Origin: Frankiales bacterium
Lineage (GTDB): Bacteria; Actinomycetota; Actinomycetes; Mycobacteriales; SCTD01
Length of the DNA: 53,747 nt
Direction: 5' to 3'
NCBI GenBank assembly: GCA_025965475.1
Contig: JAOPWV010000079.1
Coordinates: 1 to 53,747, forward strand
Under the pieces are notes generated by a model. It was given only the letters and a program-made list of their open reading frames with translations. It was not told the origin of the DNA and made no database searches. The stretch's first letter is position 1. Every line of letters begins with the position of its first letter. The position numbers and the translations under genes were made by a program. Positions 14,755 through 25,934 of this stretch are shown here, piece by piece.

Positions 14755-16197
14755 TTACCGGCTGGTAGGCAGCACCGGAGCCGGCAGCAGCGTGTCGCCC
14801 ATCAGGTGGCGGTCGACCGCCGCGGCGGCCGCGCGTCCCTCCGCGATGGCCCACACGATGAGAGACTGCCCGCGGCCCATGTCGCCGGCGACGAAGACGC
14901 CGGGAATGTCGGTGGCCCACGACCCGTCGCGGACGACGTTGCCGCGCCCGTCCAGCTCGACGCCGAGCTGCTCGACCAGCCCCTCGCGCTGCGGGCCGGT
15001 GAAGCCCATCGCGAGCAGGACCAGCTGGGCCGGGAGAACCCGCTCGCTGCCCTCGACCGGCGTGAACCGGCCGTCGACCATCTCGACGTCCACCAGCTCC
15101 AGCCCCGACACGGTGCCGTCCTCGCCGAGGAAGCGGACGGTGTTGACGCTGAAGAGCCGCTCGCCGCCCTCCTCGTGCGCGCTGCTGGTGCGCAGCATCA
15201 GCGGCCAGGTCGGCCACGGCGTCGAGTCGGCACGCTGATCCGGCGGCTGCGGCATGATCTCGAGCTGCGTGACGCTGCGGGCCCCCTGCCGGTGCGCCGT
15301 GCCCAGGCAGTCCGCGCCGGTGTCGCCGCCGCCGATGATCACGACGTCCGTGCCCTCGGCGGTGATCGGCCAGGTCTCGCGGGAGCCCTCCTGGACCTCG
15401 TTGGCCGGCTTGAGGTAGTCCATCGCGAGGAAGATGCCGTCGAGCTCTCGGCCGGGCACCGGCAGGTCGCGGCCGACCGTCGAGCCGCCGGCGAGCACGA
15501 CGGCGTCGTACGACGCCCGCAGCTCGTCGACCGGCAGATCCGCCCCGCCGACGTCGACGCCGGTGCGGAACTCGGTGCCCTCCGCCCGCATCTGCTCGAG
15601 CCGCCGGTCCAGGACCGCCTTCTCCATCTTGAACTCGGGGATCCCGTAGCGCAGCAGGCCGCCGATGCGGTCCTGCCGCTCCAGCACGGTCACGTCGTGC
15701 CCCGCGCGGGTGAGCTGCTGTGCGGCGGCGAGCCCGGCCGGGCCGGACCCGACAACGGCGACCCGCTTGCCGCTGCGGACGGCCGCCGGCTGCGGCGCGA
15801 TCCAGCCCTCGTCCCAGGCCCGGTCGCTGATCTCGACCTCGACCTGCTTGATGGTCACCGGGTTGGCGTTGATGCCCAGCACGCAGGCCGTTTCGCACGG
15901 CGCCGGGCAGAGCCGGCCGGTGAACTCCGGGAAGTTGTTCGTGGCGTGCAGGCGCTCGATCGCCTCGCGCCAGTCGTCCCGCCAGACCAGGTCGTTCCAC
16001 TCGGGGATGAGGTTCCCGAGCGGGCAGCCGTTGTGGCAGAAGGGGATGCCGCAGTCCATGCAGCGTCCGGCCTGGTCGCGGAGGTCCGCGGCCGGGAAGT
16101 CCTCGTAGACCTCCTTCCAGTCACGGATGCGCACGTCGACCGGCCGCCGCGTGGGCAGTGCCCGGTCGGTCTTCAGGAACCCGGTGGGGTCAGCCAT
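14755..16197 (-). CDS. gltD: glutamate synthase, small (beta) subunit
   Basis: 480-residue NADPH-dependent flavoprotein that passes electrons to GltB for making glutamate from glutamine and 2-oxoglutarate. Four N-terminal cysteines (46, 49, 54, 58 in CMDCGIPFCHNGC) ligate an Fe-S cluster. FAD binding is at VAVVGSGPAGLAAAQQL, NADPH binding at VVIIGGGDTGADCLG, and the FAD-closing motif is GVFVAGDMGRGQSLIVWAI. Its start lies six bases after the gltB stop, so the two are co-transcribed with gltB first. Confidence 0.96.
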   Translation of the reverse strand: MADPTGFLKTDRALPTRRPVDVRIRDWKEVYEDFPAADLRDQAGRCMDCGIPFCHNGCPLGNLIPEWNDLVWRDDWREAIERLHATNNFPEFTGRLCPAPCETACVLGINANPVTIKQVEVEISDRAWDEGWIAPQPAAVRSGKRVAVVGSGPAGLAAAQQLTRAGHDVTVLERQDRIGGLLRYGIPEFKMEKAVLDRRLEQMRAEGTEFRTGVDVGGADLPVDELRASYDAVVLAGGSTVGRDLPVPGRELDGIFLAMDYLKPANEVQEGSRETWPITAEGTDVVIIGGGDTGADCLGTAHRQGARSVTQLEIMPQPPDQRADSTPWPTWPLMLRTSSAHEEGGERLFSVNTVRFLGEDGTVSGLELVDVEMVDGRFTPVEGSERVLPAQLVLLAMGFTGPQREGLVEQLGVELDGRGNVVRDGSWATDIPGVFVAGDMGRGQSLIVWAIAEGRAAAAAVDRHLMGDTLLPAPVLPTSR

Positions 16198-16203
16198 CGC
16201 AGA

Positions 16204-19200
16204 TCAGCCCTTGCTCGCGGCCATGACGGCCTCGTCGACATCGGCCCCGGACTCCTTGGCCTGCTCGATCGCGAGCAGCACCTTCTTGTAGTCGCGCGGC
16301 ATGACCTTGGTGAAGCGCTGAACGGCGTCGTCGTCGTACTCGGCCAGGAGGGCCAGCGCGACCGGCGAGCCGGTCTCGGCGGCGTGCTCGGTGAGCATCC
16401 GGCGCAGCGTCTCGGCGTCGCCCGCGTCGAGCGGCTCGAGGTCGACCATCTCCCGGTTGACCAGCCGCTCGTCGAGGTCGAGCACGTACGCCGTACCGCC
16501 GCTCATGCCGGCCGCGACGTTGCGGCCGGTGCGGCCCAGGATGGCCACGCGGCCGCCGGTCATGTACTCGCAGGCGTGGTCGCCGACGCCCTCGACGACG
16601 GCGGTGGCGCCCGAGTTGCGGACGCAGAACCGCTCCCCCACGACGCCGCGGACGAACAGGGAACCGCTCGTCGCGCCGTACAGCAGGGTGTTGCCGGCGA
16701 TGACGTTGTCCTCGGCCTCGAACGTCGCCGACTCGTCGGGGCGCACGATCACGCGGCCGCCGGACAGGCCCTTGCCGACGTAGTCGTTGGCGTCCCCGAA
16801 CAGGCGCAGGGTGACGCCGCGGGGCAGGAACGCCCCGAGGGACTGGCCGGCCGAGCCGGTCAGGGTCACGACGATCGTGTCGTCGGGCAGACCGGCGCCG
16901 CGGTAGCGCCGGGTGACCTCGGCGCCGAGCATCGTGCCGACGGTGCGGTTCACGTTGCGCACGGGCACCGCGATCCGGACGGGGCTGCCGTCCTCGAGCG
17001 CCGCGGCGGCCTTCTCGATCAGCGTGTTGTCCAGCGCGGCGGCGAGCCCGTGGTCCTGGTCCATCGTCCTCGTGAGCGACCCGCCGACCGGGCCGTCCGG
17101 GACGTGCAGCACCGGCGCCAGGTCGAGGCCGGCCGCCTTCCAGTGCTCGATGGCCTTGCGGGTGTCGAGCACCTCCACATGGCCGATGGCCTCCTCGAGG
17201 GTGCGGAAGCCCAGCGCGGCCAGGATCTCGCGCACCTCCTCCGCGATGTACTCGAAGAAGGTGACGACGAACTCCGGCTTGCCGCTGAACTTCTTGCGCA
17301 GCTCCGGGTTCTGCGTCGCGACGCCCACGGGGCAGGTGTCCAGGTGGCAGACGCGCATCATGATGCAGCCGCTGACGACCAGCGGCGCCGTCGCGAAGCC
17401 GTACTCCTCGGCGCCCAGCAGCGCGCCGATGACCACGTCCCGGCCGGTCTTGAGCTGCCCGTCGACCTGGACGGTCACCCGGTCACGCAGGCCGTTCAGC
17501 AGCAGCGTCTGCTGTGTCTCGGCCAGACCCAGCTCCCACGGGGCTCCCGCGTGCTTGAGCGACGTCAGCGGCGACGCGCCGGTTCCGCCGTCGTGGCCGG
17601 AGATGAGCACCACGTCGGCGTGCGCCTTGGAGACACCAGCCGCCACCGTGCCGACGCCGACCTCGGCCACCAGCTTCACGTGGATGCGCGCGTCCCGGTT
17701 GGCGTTCTTCAGGTCGTGGATGAGCTGGGCGAGGTCCTCGATCGAGTAGATGTCGTGGTGCGGGGGCGGCGAGATGAGACCGACGCCCGGCGTCGAGTGC
17801 CGCGTCTTCGCGACCCACGGGTAGACCTTGTGGCCGGGCAGCTGCCCGCCCTCACCGGGCTTGGCCCCCTGCGCCATCTTGATCTGGATGTCGGTGCTGT
17901 TGAGCAGGTACTCGCTCGTCACGCCGAACCGGCCGCTGGCCACCTGCTTGATGGCGCTGCGCCGCTCCGGGTCGTAGAGCCGGTCGCTGTCCTCGCCGCC
18001 CTCGCCGGTGTTGCTCCGACCGCCCAGCTGGTTCATCGCGATGGCGAGCGTCTCGTGCGCCTCCGCCGAGATCGAGCCGTACGACATCGCACCGGTGTTG
18101 AAGCGCTTCACGATCTCGCTCACCGGCTCGACCTCGTCGAGCGGGACGGGCGGGCGGACGCCCTCCTTGAGCTGGAACAGGCCGCGCAGGGTCCCGGACT
18201 GCCGGGACAGCCCGTCGACCTTCTCCGTGTACTGCTTGAAGACGTCGTACTGCTGCGTGCGGGTGGCGTGCTGGAGCGTGAACACCGTCTCCGGGTTGAA
18301 CAGGTGCACCTCGCCGTCGCGGCGCCACTGGTACTCGCCACCGGACTCCAGGCGGGCGTGCACGCGCTCCGACGGGTTGTCCATGTAGGCGCGGCGATGC
18401 CGTGCGGCGACCTCCTCGGCGAGCACGTCGAGACCGACGCCGCCGAGCCGGGACGTGGTGCCGGTGAAGTACTCGTCCACGAGGTCCTGCGACAGACCGA
18501 GCGCCTCGAACAGCTGGGCACCGGTGTACGACGCGATCGTGGAGACGCCCATCTTGGACATCACCTTCAGGACGCCCTTGCCGAGCGCCTTGATGTAGTT
18601 GCCGACGGCCTTCTCGGCCTCGATGCCCGGGATGGCGCCGTCGCGGATGAGGTCCACGATCGTCTCCATGCCGAGGTATGGGTTGACCGCCGCCGCGCCG
18701 AATCCGACGAGCAACGCGATGTGGTGCACCTCGCGGGCGTCGCCGGCCTCGACGACCAGGCCGACGCGGGTCCGCGTCTTCTCGCGGATGAGGTGGTGGT
18801 GGACCGCGCTGGTCAGCAGCAGCGACGGGATCGGCGCCATGTGGGCGGTCGAGTCACGGTCGGACAGCACGATGATGCGGGCGCCCGCGGCGATGGCGGT
18901 CGACACCTCGCGCCGGACCCGGTCGAGGGCGTCGCGCAGCGCCTCTCCCCCGCCGTTGACCGGATAGAGCCCGTGCACGGTGACGGCCGAGAAGCCCGGC
19001 AGGTCCCCGTCCTCGTTGATGTGGGTGATCTTCGCGACGTCGTCGTTGTCGATCACGGGGAAGGGCACGACGATCTGCCGGCAGGAGGCGGCCGACGGCG
19101 TCAGGAGGTTCTGCTCCGGACCGATCGTGCCGGACAGGCTGGTGACCAGCTCCTCCCGGATCGCGTCCAGCGGCGGGTTCGTGACCTGGGCGAACAGCTG

Positions 19201-20763
19201 GCTGAAGTAGTCGAAGAGCAGCCGCGGCTTCTCCGAGAGCACGGCCACCGGCGTGTCGGTACCCATCGAGCCGAGCGGCTCGGTCCCGGCCTTCGCCATC
19301 GGCGTCAGCAGGATCCGCAGCTCCTCCTCCGTGTAGCCGAAGGTCTGCTGCCGGCGCAGGACCGACTCGTGCGAGTAGACGACGTGCTCGCGGTCCGGCA
19401 GGTCGCCGAGCGCGATCAGCCCGCCGTGCAGCCAGTCGGCGTACGGGTGCTCGGCGGCGAGGGTGGCCTTGACCTCCTCGTCGTCGACGACCCTGCCCTG
19501 CTCGGTGTCGACGAGGAACATCTTGCCGGGCTGCAGGCGGCCCTTGCGCACGATCTGGTCGGCCGGGATCTCGAGGACGCCCACCTCGGACGCCAGCACG
19601 ACGCGGCCGTCGGCGGTCTCCCACCAGCGGGAGGGCCGCAGTCCGTTGCGGTCCAGCACGGCGCCGATGAGCGTGCCGTCGGTGAAGGTCACGCAGGCGG
19701 GGCCGTCCCACGGCTCCATGAGGGCGGAGTGGAACGCGTAGAAGTCACGCTTGGCCTCGTCCATCTCGGGCGCGTTCTCCCACGCCTCGGGGACCATCAT
19801 CAGCACGGCGTGCGGCAGCGACCGGCCGGCCATGTGCAGCAGCTCGAGGACCTCGTCGAACGAGGCGGAGTCGCTCGCGCCGGGCGAGCAGATCGGGAAC
19901 AGGCGGGACAGGTCGTCCGGCAGCTCGTCGGGACCGCGCAGCAGCGCCTCGCGCGCCCGCATCCAGTTGCGGTTGCCGCGCACCGTGTTGATCTCGCCGT
20001 TGTGCGCGATGTACCGGTAGGGGTGCGCCAGCGGCCAGCTCGGGAACGTGTTGGTCGAGAAGCGGCTGTGCACGAGCGCGAGGGCCGTGACGAAGCGCGG
20101 GTCGGACAGGTCCGGGAAGAACGGCTCGAGCTGCCCGGTGGTCAGCATGCCCTTGTAGACCAGGGTGCGGCTCGACAGCGACGGGAAGTACGTGCCGGTC
20201 TCGTGCTCCACCCGCTTGCGGATGACGTACGCCCGCCGCTCCAGGGCGTACGGCGTGAGGTCGTCGGTGGCCGCCGCCAGGAACACCTGGCGGAACAGCG
20301 GCATGACCGAACTGGCGGTCGCGCCGACCCCGGCGCCCGCGGCGTCGACCGGCAGCTCGCGCCAGGCCAGGGTCCGCAGGCCCTCCTCGGCGGCGATCTT
20401 GTCGATGGCGTCCTGCGCGTCCTGCGCCTGGGCCGCGTCGGTGGACAGGAACGCGGTGCCGACGGCGTAGTGACCGGCGGCGGGCAGCTCGACGCCGGCA
20501 GTCTCACGGAGCACGGCCCGCAGGAACGCGTCGGGGATCTGAACGAGGATGCCCGCGCCGTCGCCGGAGTCCGGCTCACTGCCGGAGGCCCCGCGGTGCT
20601 CGAGGTTGCGCAGCGCGGTCAACCCGTCGTCCAGGATGTCGTGCGACTGCCTGCCGGCGATGTCCACGACGAAGGCGACACCGCACGCGTCGTGCTCCTG
20701 CGCCGGGTCGTAGAGCCCCTGGGCCACCGGAAGGGCGGACGGGGACGGGCGGAACTGGGTCAT
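16204..20763 (-). CDS. gltB: glutamate synthase, large (alpha) subunit
   Basis: 1519-residue glutamine amidotransferase and synthase. Domain order is a class II amidotransferase whose Cys27 ([11 protein letters not shown]) becomes the N-terminal nucleophile after removal of a 26-residue propeptide; a central linker domain; the FMN/2-oxoglutarate synthase domain ([43 protein letters not shown]); a 3Fe-4S cysteine cluster near residues 1131-1144 ([12 protein letters not shown]); and the C-terminal beta-helix of Gly-rich repeats. Length is normal. It starts at ATG 20763 with GAGG upstream and is followed by gltD. The 212-bp gap to the divergent kinase gene must hold its promoter. Confidence 0.97.
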   Translation of the reverse strand: MTQFRPSPSALPVAQGLYDPAQEHDACGVAFVVDIAGRQSHDILDDGLTALRNLEHRGASGSEPDSGDGAGILVQIPDAFLRAVLRETAGVELPAAGHYAVGTAFLSTDAAQAQDAQDAIDKIAAEEGLRTLAWRELPVDAAGAGVGATASSVMPLFRQVFLAAATDDLTPYALERRAYVIRKRVEHETGTYFPSLSSRTLVYKGMLTTGQLEPFFPDLSDPRFVTALALVHSRFSTNTFPSWPLAHPYRYIAHNGEINTVRGNRNWMRAREALLRGPDELPDDLSRLFPICSPGASDSASFDEVLELLHMAGRSLPHAVLMMVPEAWENAPEMDEAKRDFYAFHSALMEPWDGPACVTFTDGTLIGAVLDRNGLRPSRWWETADGRVVLASEVGVLEIPADQIVRKGRLQPGKMFLVDTEQGRVVDDEEVKATLAAEHPYADWLHGGLIALGDLPDREHVVYSHESVLRRQQTFGYTEEELRILLTPMAKAGTEPLGSMGTDTPVAVLSEKPRLLFDYFSQLFAQVTNPPLDAIREELVTSLSGTIGPEQNLLTPSAASCRQIVVPFPVIDNDDVAKITHINEDGDLPGFSAVTVHGLYPVNGGGEALRDALDRVRREVSTAIAAGARIIVLSDRDSTAHMAPIPSLLLTSAVHHHLIREKTRTRVGLVVEAGDAREVHHIALLVGFGAAAVNPYLGMETIVDLIRDGAIPGIEAEKAVGNYIKALGKGVLKVMSKMGVSTIASYTGAQLFEALGLSQDLVDEYFTGTTSRLGGVGLDVLAEEVAARHRRAYMDNPSERVHARLESGGEYQWRRDGEVHLFNPETVFTLQHATRTQQYDVFKQYTEKVDGLSRQSGTLRGLFQLKEGVRPPVPLDEVEPVSEIVKRFNTGAMSYGSISAEAHETLAIAMNQLGGRSNTGEGGEDSDRLYDPERRSAIKQVASGRFGVTSEYLLNSTDIQIKMAQGAKPGEGGQLPGHKVYPWVAKTRHSTPGVGLISPPPHHDIYSIEDLAQLIHDLKNANRDARIHVKLVAEVGVGTVAAGVSKAHADVVLISGHDGGTGASPLTSLKHAGAPWELGLAETQQTLLLNGLRDRVTVQVDGQLKTGRDVVIGALLGAEEYGFATAPLVVSGCIMMRVCHLDTCPVGVATQNPELRKKFSGKPEFVVTFFEYIAEEVREILAALGFRTLEEAIGHVEVLDTRKAIEHWKAAGLDLAPVLHVPDGPVGGSLTRTMDQDHGLAAALDNTLIEKAAAALEDGSPVRIAVPVRNVNRTVGTMLGAEVTRRYRGAGLPDDTIVVTLTGSAGQSLGAFLPRGVTLRLFGDANDYVGKGLSGGRVIVRPDESATFEAEDNVIAGNTLLYGATSGSLFVRGVVGERFCVRNSGATAVVEGVGDHACEYMTGGRVAILGRTGRNVAAGMSGGTAYVLDLDERLVNREMVDLEPLDAGDAETLRRMLTEHAAETGSPVALALLAEYDDDAVQRFTKVMPRDYKKVLLAIEQAKESGADVDEAVMAASKG

Positions 20764-20975
20764 GACGGGCCTCGCAGAACAGTCGTGTCGGGGGTCGTGC
20801 CGTGGCTTCTGGCTGACGATGACGTACCTGCACCCCGGGACGACTTTGGCCCTTCGCAGATGACGAACAGGTTACACGAGGGCCGTCTGCACCCCCTGCC
20901 AAGGAGGGTCCGGGCTGTCCAGAATGACCCTTTCGAGCCATGGTGTGAAGCAGCCGCAACCCTGACTCTGGGAGC

Positions 20976-22274
20976 ATGTCCACCAGCTCGGTCTCCTGGC
21001 TGCCCCAGGGCCGTGCGCTCAGTGACGGCGACTTCTCCTGGCGGCACCGCGTCGTCTGCGTGCTGCTCGCCCTGCACCTGCCGGCCCTCGTGCTGGTCGG
21101 CGTGCTCACCGGGGAGTCCCCGCTCCGGAGCGTGGTGCACGTGCTGCCCGTCGCCGGCCTGCTCGCTGTGGCGCTGGCGCCTCTCGGGCGCCGCCAGCAG
21201 GCGCTCGCGAGCAGCATCGGACTGGTCCTGTGCTCCGCCGTGTTCGTGCACCTTTTCCCCGGCGACTACGAGGTGCAGTTCCACTACTTCGTCGTCGTGG
21301 CCGTCATCGCGCTCTACCAGGACTGGCCGGTCTACGCGCTCGCCGTCGGCTTCGCGGTCCTCCAGAACGGCCTCATGGAGGCCCTGTCCAGGCAGCCCCA
21401 CCACGGCAACCCCTGGGCGTGGGCACTCGCGGACGGCGCGTTCGTCCTGGCCGAGTCCGCCGTCCTCGTCGTCTTCTGGCACGCGAACGAGCAGTCGCGT
21501 GCCGACAGGGACCGGCTGCGAAGGCAGCTGACCGAGGGGCAGTCGTCCGTCCAGGCCCGCCTGGAGGAGACCGACCGCATGCGGGCCGACCTCATCGCCA
21601 CCGTGTCGCACGAGTTCCGCACGCCTCTGACCGGGATCCGCGGTGCCGCCCTGACCCTGCTCAAGCGCGGCGACCGCCTCGACGAGCAGAGCCGTCAGAG
21701 GCTGCTCACCGCCGTGCTCGACCAGCAGGAGCGCCTGTCCCGGCTGCTGGAGAACATGCTCACCGCCGCGCGCGCCACGACGCCCGACGCGGACGCGGTC
21801 GCGGAGATCGACGGCGTGGCGGCGGAGGTGGCCATGCTCGCGGGCGCCAACCGCCCGGAATCTCCGCCGGTGTCCGTCGTCGTCGAGTCCGGCACCGTCG
21901 CGCGCATCGAACGACAGGCACTGCACCAGGTCCTGGCCAACCTGCTGGACAACGCCCAGCAGCACGGCAGCCGGGGCACCGTCCCGATCCTGGCCGGCGG
22001 CCACGACGACGCGGGCGTGTGGGTCACGGTGAGCAACGAAGGCCGGACGCTCGACATCGGCACCGCCGACCGGCTGTTCGAGCCGTTCACCCAGGTCGCC
22101 AGTGGCGCCACCCGGGACGCCGAGGGCATGGGCATGGGGCTGTACGTCGTACGGCGGCTGGTCGAGGTCTACGGCGGTTCGGTCGACGTGCGCAGCGAGG
22201 GTGGCTGGGTCACGGTCGAGCTGCGCCTACAGGCGGCACAGCCGCCGGTACGCGCGACCGCCATGGCCGGCTGA
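20976..22274 (+). CDS. orphan membrane sensor histidine kinase
   Basis: 432-residue kinase. The N-terminal half has about five to six hydrophobic segments (VVCVLLALHLPALVLVGVLT to FVLAESAVLVVFW) with almost no extracellular domain, suggesting membrane-embedded sensing. A short coiled linker follows, then the HisKA domain with the phospho-acceptor His212 in ATVSHEFRTPLTGIRG, and the HATPase_c domain with N-box NLLDNAQQHG and the G-box GMGMGLYVVRRLVEVYGG. No response regulator gene is adjacent, so its partner is elsewhere. GGGAG lies almost against the ATG, so start strength is uncertain. It ends convergent to the VIT gene. Confidence 0.88.
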   Translation: MSTSSVSWLPQGRALSDGDFSWRHRVVCVLLALHLPALVLVGVLTGESPLRSVVHVLPVAGLLAVALAPLGRRQQALASSIGLVLCSAVFVHLFPGDYEVQFHYFVVVAVIALYQDWPVYALAVGFAVLQNGLMEALSRQPHHGNPWAWALADGAFVLAESAVLVVFWHANEQSRADRDRLRRQLTEGQSSVQARLEETDRMRADLIATVSHEFRTPLTGIRGAALTLLKRGDRLDEQSRQRLLTAVLDQQERLSRLLENMLTAARATTPDADAVAEIDGVAAEVAMLAGANRPESPPVSVVVESGTVARIERQALHQVLANLLDNAQQHGSRGTVPILAGGHDDAGVWVTVSNEGRTLDIGTADRLFEPFTQVASGATRDAEGMGMGLYVVRRLVEVYGGSVDVRSEGGWVTVELRLQAAQPPVRATAMAG

Positions 22275-22298
22275 CGAGACCGGCCGGCTGACTAGACC
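22265..22298. repeat. 17-bp tandem duplication across two convergent stops
   Basis: GGCCGGCTGACGAGACC is followed directly by GGCCGGCTGACTAGACC (16 of 17 bases equal). The first copy holds the sensor kinase stop TGA. The second holds, on the other strand, the VIT gene stop TAG. Confidence 0.8.
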
Positions 22299-23017
22299 CC
22301 GCCGCCGACCGCCTGCCCGATCAGGTACGTGACGCCGGTGGCCAGGCCGCCCAGCACGAGCTGGCGGGTGCCGCTGTAGAGCACGGTGCGGTTGGTGAAC
22401 CGGCTGACCAGCGCGCCCGCCGCGAACAGGGCGATGCCGCCGAACACGACCGAGAGCAGCAGCGTCCGCGCGCCGAAGAGGTACGGCAGCAACGGGACGA
22501 CCGCCCCGAGCCCGAACGCGACGAACGACGAGCCGGCCGCGACCCACGGCGACGGCAGGTCGTCCGGGTCGACGCCGAGCTCCTCGCGGGCATGCACCCG
22601 CCAGACCGTCTCCGGGTCCACCGAGAGCTGACGGGCCACCTCGTGGGCGGTCGCCTCATCGACGCCGCGGCTGCGGTAGATGGCCGCGAGCTCGGCCTGC
22701 TCGGCCTTGGGCACGCGCGCGATCTCGGCCTTCTCCACCTCGATCTCGGCGCGGGTCAGCTCGGTCTGCGAGGCGACGGAGGTGTACTCCCCTGTCGCCA
22801 TCGAGAACGCGCCGGCGGCCAGGCCGGCCAGGCCGGTCAGGATGGCCACGTGCGCCGAGGCACCGCCACCGGCGACGCCGGCGATCAGGGCGGTGTTGCT
22901 CACGAGCCCGTCGGTGACGCCGAACACGGCCGGCCGCATCCAGCCACCGGTCACGTCGCGGTGGTCGTGGTGGTGCTCGGGCGGCACCCGCTCCAGGTGG
23001 GGTTCGGACACGCTCAC
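22292..23017 (-). CDS. VIT1/CCC1 family transporter
   Basis: 241-residue membrane protein of the VIT/CCC1 family, which moves Fe2+ or Mn2+ across membranes in eukaryotes; bacterial members are little studied. The N-terminus is His-rich (PPEHHHDHRD). Family motif MRPAVFGVTDGLVSNTALI starts the first helix. A cytosolic helical segment rich in Glu, with RAEIEVEKAEIARVPKAEQA, corresponds to the metal-binding domain, and helices at the C-terminus follow. The frame is open upstream, but GTG 23017 overlaps the lgt stop as GTGA, so I start there. It is translationally coupled to lgt. Confidence 0.85.
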   Translation of the reverse strand: MSVSEPHLERVPPEHHHDHRDVTGGWMRPAVFGVTDGLVSNTALIAGVAGGGASAHVAILTGLAGLAAGAFSMATGEYTSVASQTELTRAEIEVEKAEIARVPKAEQAELAAIYRSRGVDEATAHEVARQLSVDPETVWRVHAREELGVDPDDLPSPWVAAGSSFVAFGLGAVVPLLPYLFGARTLLLSVVFGGIALFAAGALVSRFTNRTVLYSGTRQLVLGGLATGVTYLIGQAVGGGV

Positions 23018-23865
23018 GCGCGCAAGGTTACGTCGGCATCGCGGTCCGGCGGTCCCGCGGGTGGCTCCTGCACGACGTCCTCGCGGGGCGCACCGCGGCG
23101 GACGTACAGGTACGCGCTCGCCCCCAGGAACACCAGGATCGCCATGTAGTCGTTCAGGCGCAGTCCGAAGAACGTCGACGCCTCGTCGATCCGCAGCGCC
23201 TCGACCCAGAATCGGCCGACCGCGTACAGCGCGAGATACAACGCGAACGCGCGGCCGTGGCCGAGCCGCCACCGGCGGTCGGCCCACAGGACGATGCCCG
23301 CCACCCCGAGGTTCCACAGCGCCTCGTAGAGGAACGTCGGGTGGTAGGCCTGCGCGCCCGGGACGGTGTTCGGCTTGTCCGGGGAGATCTCGAGCCCCCA
23401 CGGCAGCGTGGTGGGCCGGCCGAACAGCTCCTGGTTGAAGTAGTTGCCGAACCGGCCGATGGCCTGCGCCACGGCGACACCGGGGGCGATCGCGTCCGCG
23501 AGGGCCCCTGGGCGGATGCCGCGCCGACGGCAGACGACGTAGCCCGCCAGGACGCCGCCGAGGATCCCACCCGGGATGCCGAGGCCGCCGTGCCAGATGT
23601 AGAGCGCGTCGATCGGGTGGTCCAGGTACTGCGCGGGCGAGGTCAGCACGTGGTAGATCCGGGCACCCACCAGCCCGAACGGCACAGCGATTGCGGCGAC
23701 GTCGGCCACCACGCCCTTGGTGCCGCCGCGAGCCACCCAGCGCCGCTCGCCGATGACCACCGCGGCGATGACGCCGAGGATGATGCAGAACGCGTACGCC
23801 CTGATCGGCAAGGGCCCGAGGTGCCAGACACCCTGGGAGGGGCTGGGGATGTAGGCGAGCGTCAC
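23014..23865 (-). CDS. lgt: prolipoprotein diacylglyceryl transferase
   Basis: 283-residue integral membrane enzyme that moves diacylglycerol from phosphatidylglycerol to the lipobox Cys of prolipoproteins, the first step of lipoprotein maturation. The signature GRFGNYFNQELFG lies at about residues 136-149, preceded by the HGGLGIPGGILGG motif; YHPTFLYEALWN and GRFWVEALRID are also conserved. It starts at GTG 23865 with TAGGCT six bases upstream (leaderless). The C-terminal tail is charged and cytosolic. It follows trpA but appears to have its own promoter. Confidence 0.95.
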   Translation of the reverse strand: MTLAYIPSPSQGVWHLGPLPIRAYAFCIILGVIAAVVIGERRWVARGGTKGVVADVAAIAVPFGLVGARIYHVLTSPAQYLDHPIDALYIWHGGLGIPGGILGGVLAGYVVCRRRGIRPGALADAIAPGVAVAQAIGRFGNYFNQELFGRPTTLPWGLEISPDKPNTVPGAQAYHPTFLYEALWNLGVAGIVLWADRRWRLGHGRAFALYLALYAVGRFWVEALRIDEASTFFGLRLNDYMAILVFLGASAYLYVRRGAPREDVVQEPPAGPPDRDADVTLRA

Positions 23866-23871
23866 CGGCCC

Positions 23872-23877
23872 AGCCTA
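23872..23877 (-). promoter_or_regulatory. -10 box TAGGCT, leaderless lgt
   Basis: TAGGCT lies six bases before the lgt GTG, between trpA and lgt, so lgt-VIT can be transcribed apart from the trp genes. Confidence 0.45.
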
Positions 23878-23889
23878 GGGCCGGTCAGC

Positions 23890-24672
23890 TCAGCGGCGCC
23901 GGACGCCCGCGGCGAGATCCTCGGTGAGCCGGCGTACGCCGTCCACACCGTCGTCCTGCAGCGCCCGCACGAGCGCCGAACCGACGATGATCCCGTCGGC
24001 GTAGCGACCGACGACGGCGGCCTGGTCGCCGTTGCTGACGCCGAGTCCGACGCAGACCGGGAGGTCGGTCTGCGCGCGCGTGCGGGTCACCAGCTCCTCG
24101 GCCCGGTCCCCGACCTGCGCGCGGGTGCCGGTGACCCCCATGGTCGAGGCGGCGTACACGAACCCGCGGCTGACGTTGCCCACCCCGGCGAGCCGGGCGT
24201 CGGTGCTGCTCGGGGCGACCACGAAGATCGGGTCGAGGTCCTCGGCCGCGGCGGCCTCGAGCCAGGACCCGGCCTCCTCGGGGATGAGGTCCGGGGTGAT
24301 CGCGCCCTGCCCGCCGGCCGCCCTGAGGTCGGCGGCGAACCGCTTCGGGCCGTACTTCTCGATCGGGTTCCAGTAGCTCATGAAGACGGTCGGCACGTGC
24401 GGGCTGACCGCCTGCACCGCGCCGAACGCGTGCGCCACCCGGCTCCCGCCGCGCAGCGCGGCGTCCACCGCCACCTGGATGACCGGGCCGTCCATGCCCG
24501 GGTCGGTGTAGGGGATGCCGACCTCGATGGCGTCGACGCCCGCCTCGACCATCGCCAGCATCGCCGCGACCGAGACGTCGTACGACGGGAAGCCCACCGG
24601 CAGGTAGCCGATCAGGGCGGCCCGGTTCTCGCTGCGGCAGCGGGCGAACAGTTCGTCGAGCCGGGCGCTCAC
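23890..24672 (-). CDS. trpA: tryptophan synthase alpha subunit
   Basis: 260-residue TIM-barrel subunit that cleaves indole-3-glycerol phosphate to indole, passed by tunnel to TrpB. The catalytic Glu and Asp are in [19 protein letters not shown]. The stretches [12 protein letters not shown] and [11 protein letters not shown] (phosphate-binding loop) and [11 protein letters not shown] follow. The frame is open upstream, but GTG 24672 sits in a GTGA overlap with the trpB stop, which fixes the start. It is the last gene of the trpC-trpB-trpA run. Confidence 0.95.
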   Translation of the reverse strand: MSARLDELFARCRSENRAALIGYLPVGFPSYDVSVAAMLAMVEAGVDAIEVGIPYTDPGMDGPVIQVAVDAALRGGSRVAHAFGAVQAVSPHVPTVFMSYWNPIEKYGPKRFAADLRAAGGQGAITPDLIPEEAGSWLEAAAAEDLDPIFVVAPSSTDARLAGVGNVSRGFVYAASTMGVTGTRAQVGDRAEELVTRTRAQTDLPVCVGLGVSNGDQAAVVGRYADGIIVGSALVRALQDDGVDGVRRLTEDLAAGVRRR

Positions 24673-25934
24673 GGCTGCTCCCCCTCGTGGGCCCGCACCA
24701 GCTCGGCCTCGGCGATCTCCTCGGCGCTGACCAGGTTGAACCAGCGGGCGGCGGTGTCGACGTCCTTGTCGCCGCGCCCGGACACGTTGACGACGATCAC
24801 GAGGTCGCGCGGGTCGCGGCCGGCCGCCACCTGCGCCCGGCCCCAGTCGCAGGCGCCGGCCAGGGCGTGCGCGGACTCGATGGCGCACAGGATGCCCTCT
24901 CGCTTGGCGAGCATCTCCAGCGCCTGCATGGCCCACGCGTCCGAGATGCCGCTGTACGTCGCCCGGCCGCTGTCGCGCAGGAAGGCGTGCTCGGGGCCGA
25001 CGCCGGGGTAGTCGAGGCCGGCGCTGATCGAGGTGGTGTCCTGCGTCTGGCCGTCCTCGTCCTGCATGAGGTAGCTGCGCGCGCCGTGCAGCACGCCGGG
25101 CGTCCCGGCGGTGAGTGGCGCGGCGTGCCGTCCGGTTTCAACCCCGTCGCCACCGGCCTCGCAGCCGACCAGGGCCACGGACTCGTCCGGGATGAACGCG
25201 TGGAACAGGCCCATCGCGTTGCTGCCGCCGCCGACACAGGCCACGACGGCATCCGGCAGCCGGCCGACCAGGTCGAGGGTCTGCTGGCGGGCCTCGACCC
25301 CGATGATCCGCTGGAAGTCGCGCACCATCATCGGGAACGGGTGCGGCCCGACGACCGAGCCGATCGCGTAGTGGGTGGTCTCGACGTTGGCGACCCAGTC
25401 GCGGAACGCCTCGTTGGTGGCGTCCTTGAGGGTCCGGGTGCCGGTGCGGACCGGGATCACCTCGGCGCCGAGCAGGCGCATCCGGGCGACGTTGAGCGCC
25501 TGCCGCCGGGTGTCCTCCTCGCCCATGTAGACCGTGCACTCGAAGCCGAACAGCGCGCAGGCAGTAGCCGTGGCCACGCCGTGCTGGCCGGCGCCGGTCT
25601 CCGCGATGACCCGCTGCTTGCCCATCCGCTTGGTGAGCAGGGCCTGGCCGAGCACGTTGTTGATCTTGTGCGAGCCGGTGTGCGCGAGGTCCTCGCGCTT
25701 GAGCAGGATCCGGGCGCCGCCGGCGTGCTCGGAGAGCCGGCGGGCGTCCGTCAGCGGCGTCGGACGGCCGGCGTACGTCGACAGCAGCCGGTCGAGTTCG
25801 GCGGTGAACACCGGGTCGTGCTTGGCGCTCTCGTGCGCGGCGGTCAGCTCGTCGAGCGCCGCGATGAGCGCCTCGGGGACGAACCGGCCGCCGTACGGGC
25901 CGAAGTGGCCGCTGATGTCGGGGACGGCGCTCAT
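24669..25934 (-). CDS. trpB: tryptophan synthase beta subunit
   Basis: 421-residue PLP enzyme joining indole and serine to tryptophan. The PLP lysine is K90 in [13 protein letters not shown]. The catalytic Glu region is [15 protein letters not shown], the phosphate-binding Gly run is [12 protein letters not shown], and [16 protein letters not shown] is conserved. Its ATG overlaps the trpC stop (ATGA, 25931-25934) and its stop overlaps trpA, so all three are translationally coupled. Confidence 0.96.
   Translation of the reverse strand: MSAVPDISGHFGPYGGRFVPEALIAALDELTAAHESAKHDPVFTAELDRLLSTYAGRPTPLTDARRLSEHAGGARILLKREDLAHTGSHKINNVLGQALLTKRMGKQRVIAETGAGQHGVATATACALFGFECTVYMGEEDTRRQALNVARMRLLGAEVIPVRTGTRTLKDATNEAFRDWVANVETTHYAIGSVVGPHPFPMMVRDFQRIIGVEARQQTLDLVGRLPDAVVACVGGGSNAMGLFHAFIPDESVALVGCEAGGDGVETGRHAAPLTAGTPGVLHGARSYLMQDEDGQTQDTTSISAGLDYPGVGPEHAFLRDSGRATYSGISDAWAMQALEMLAKREGILCAIESAHALAGACDWGRAQVAAGRDPRDLVIVVNVSGRGDKDVDTAARWFNLVSAEEIAEAELVRAHEGEQP

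Noticed and set aside
13939-21531. A 2530-codon open frame on the plus strand
   Set aside because: It is antisense to pyk, gltD and gltB. High GC leaves long stop-free shadows; the translation is low-complexity (His/Asp/Arg/Val-rich) with no motifs.
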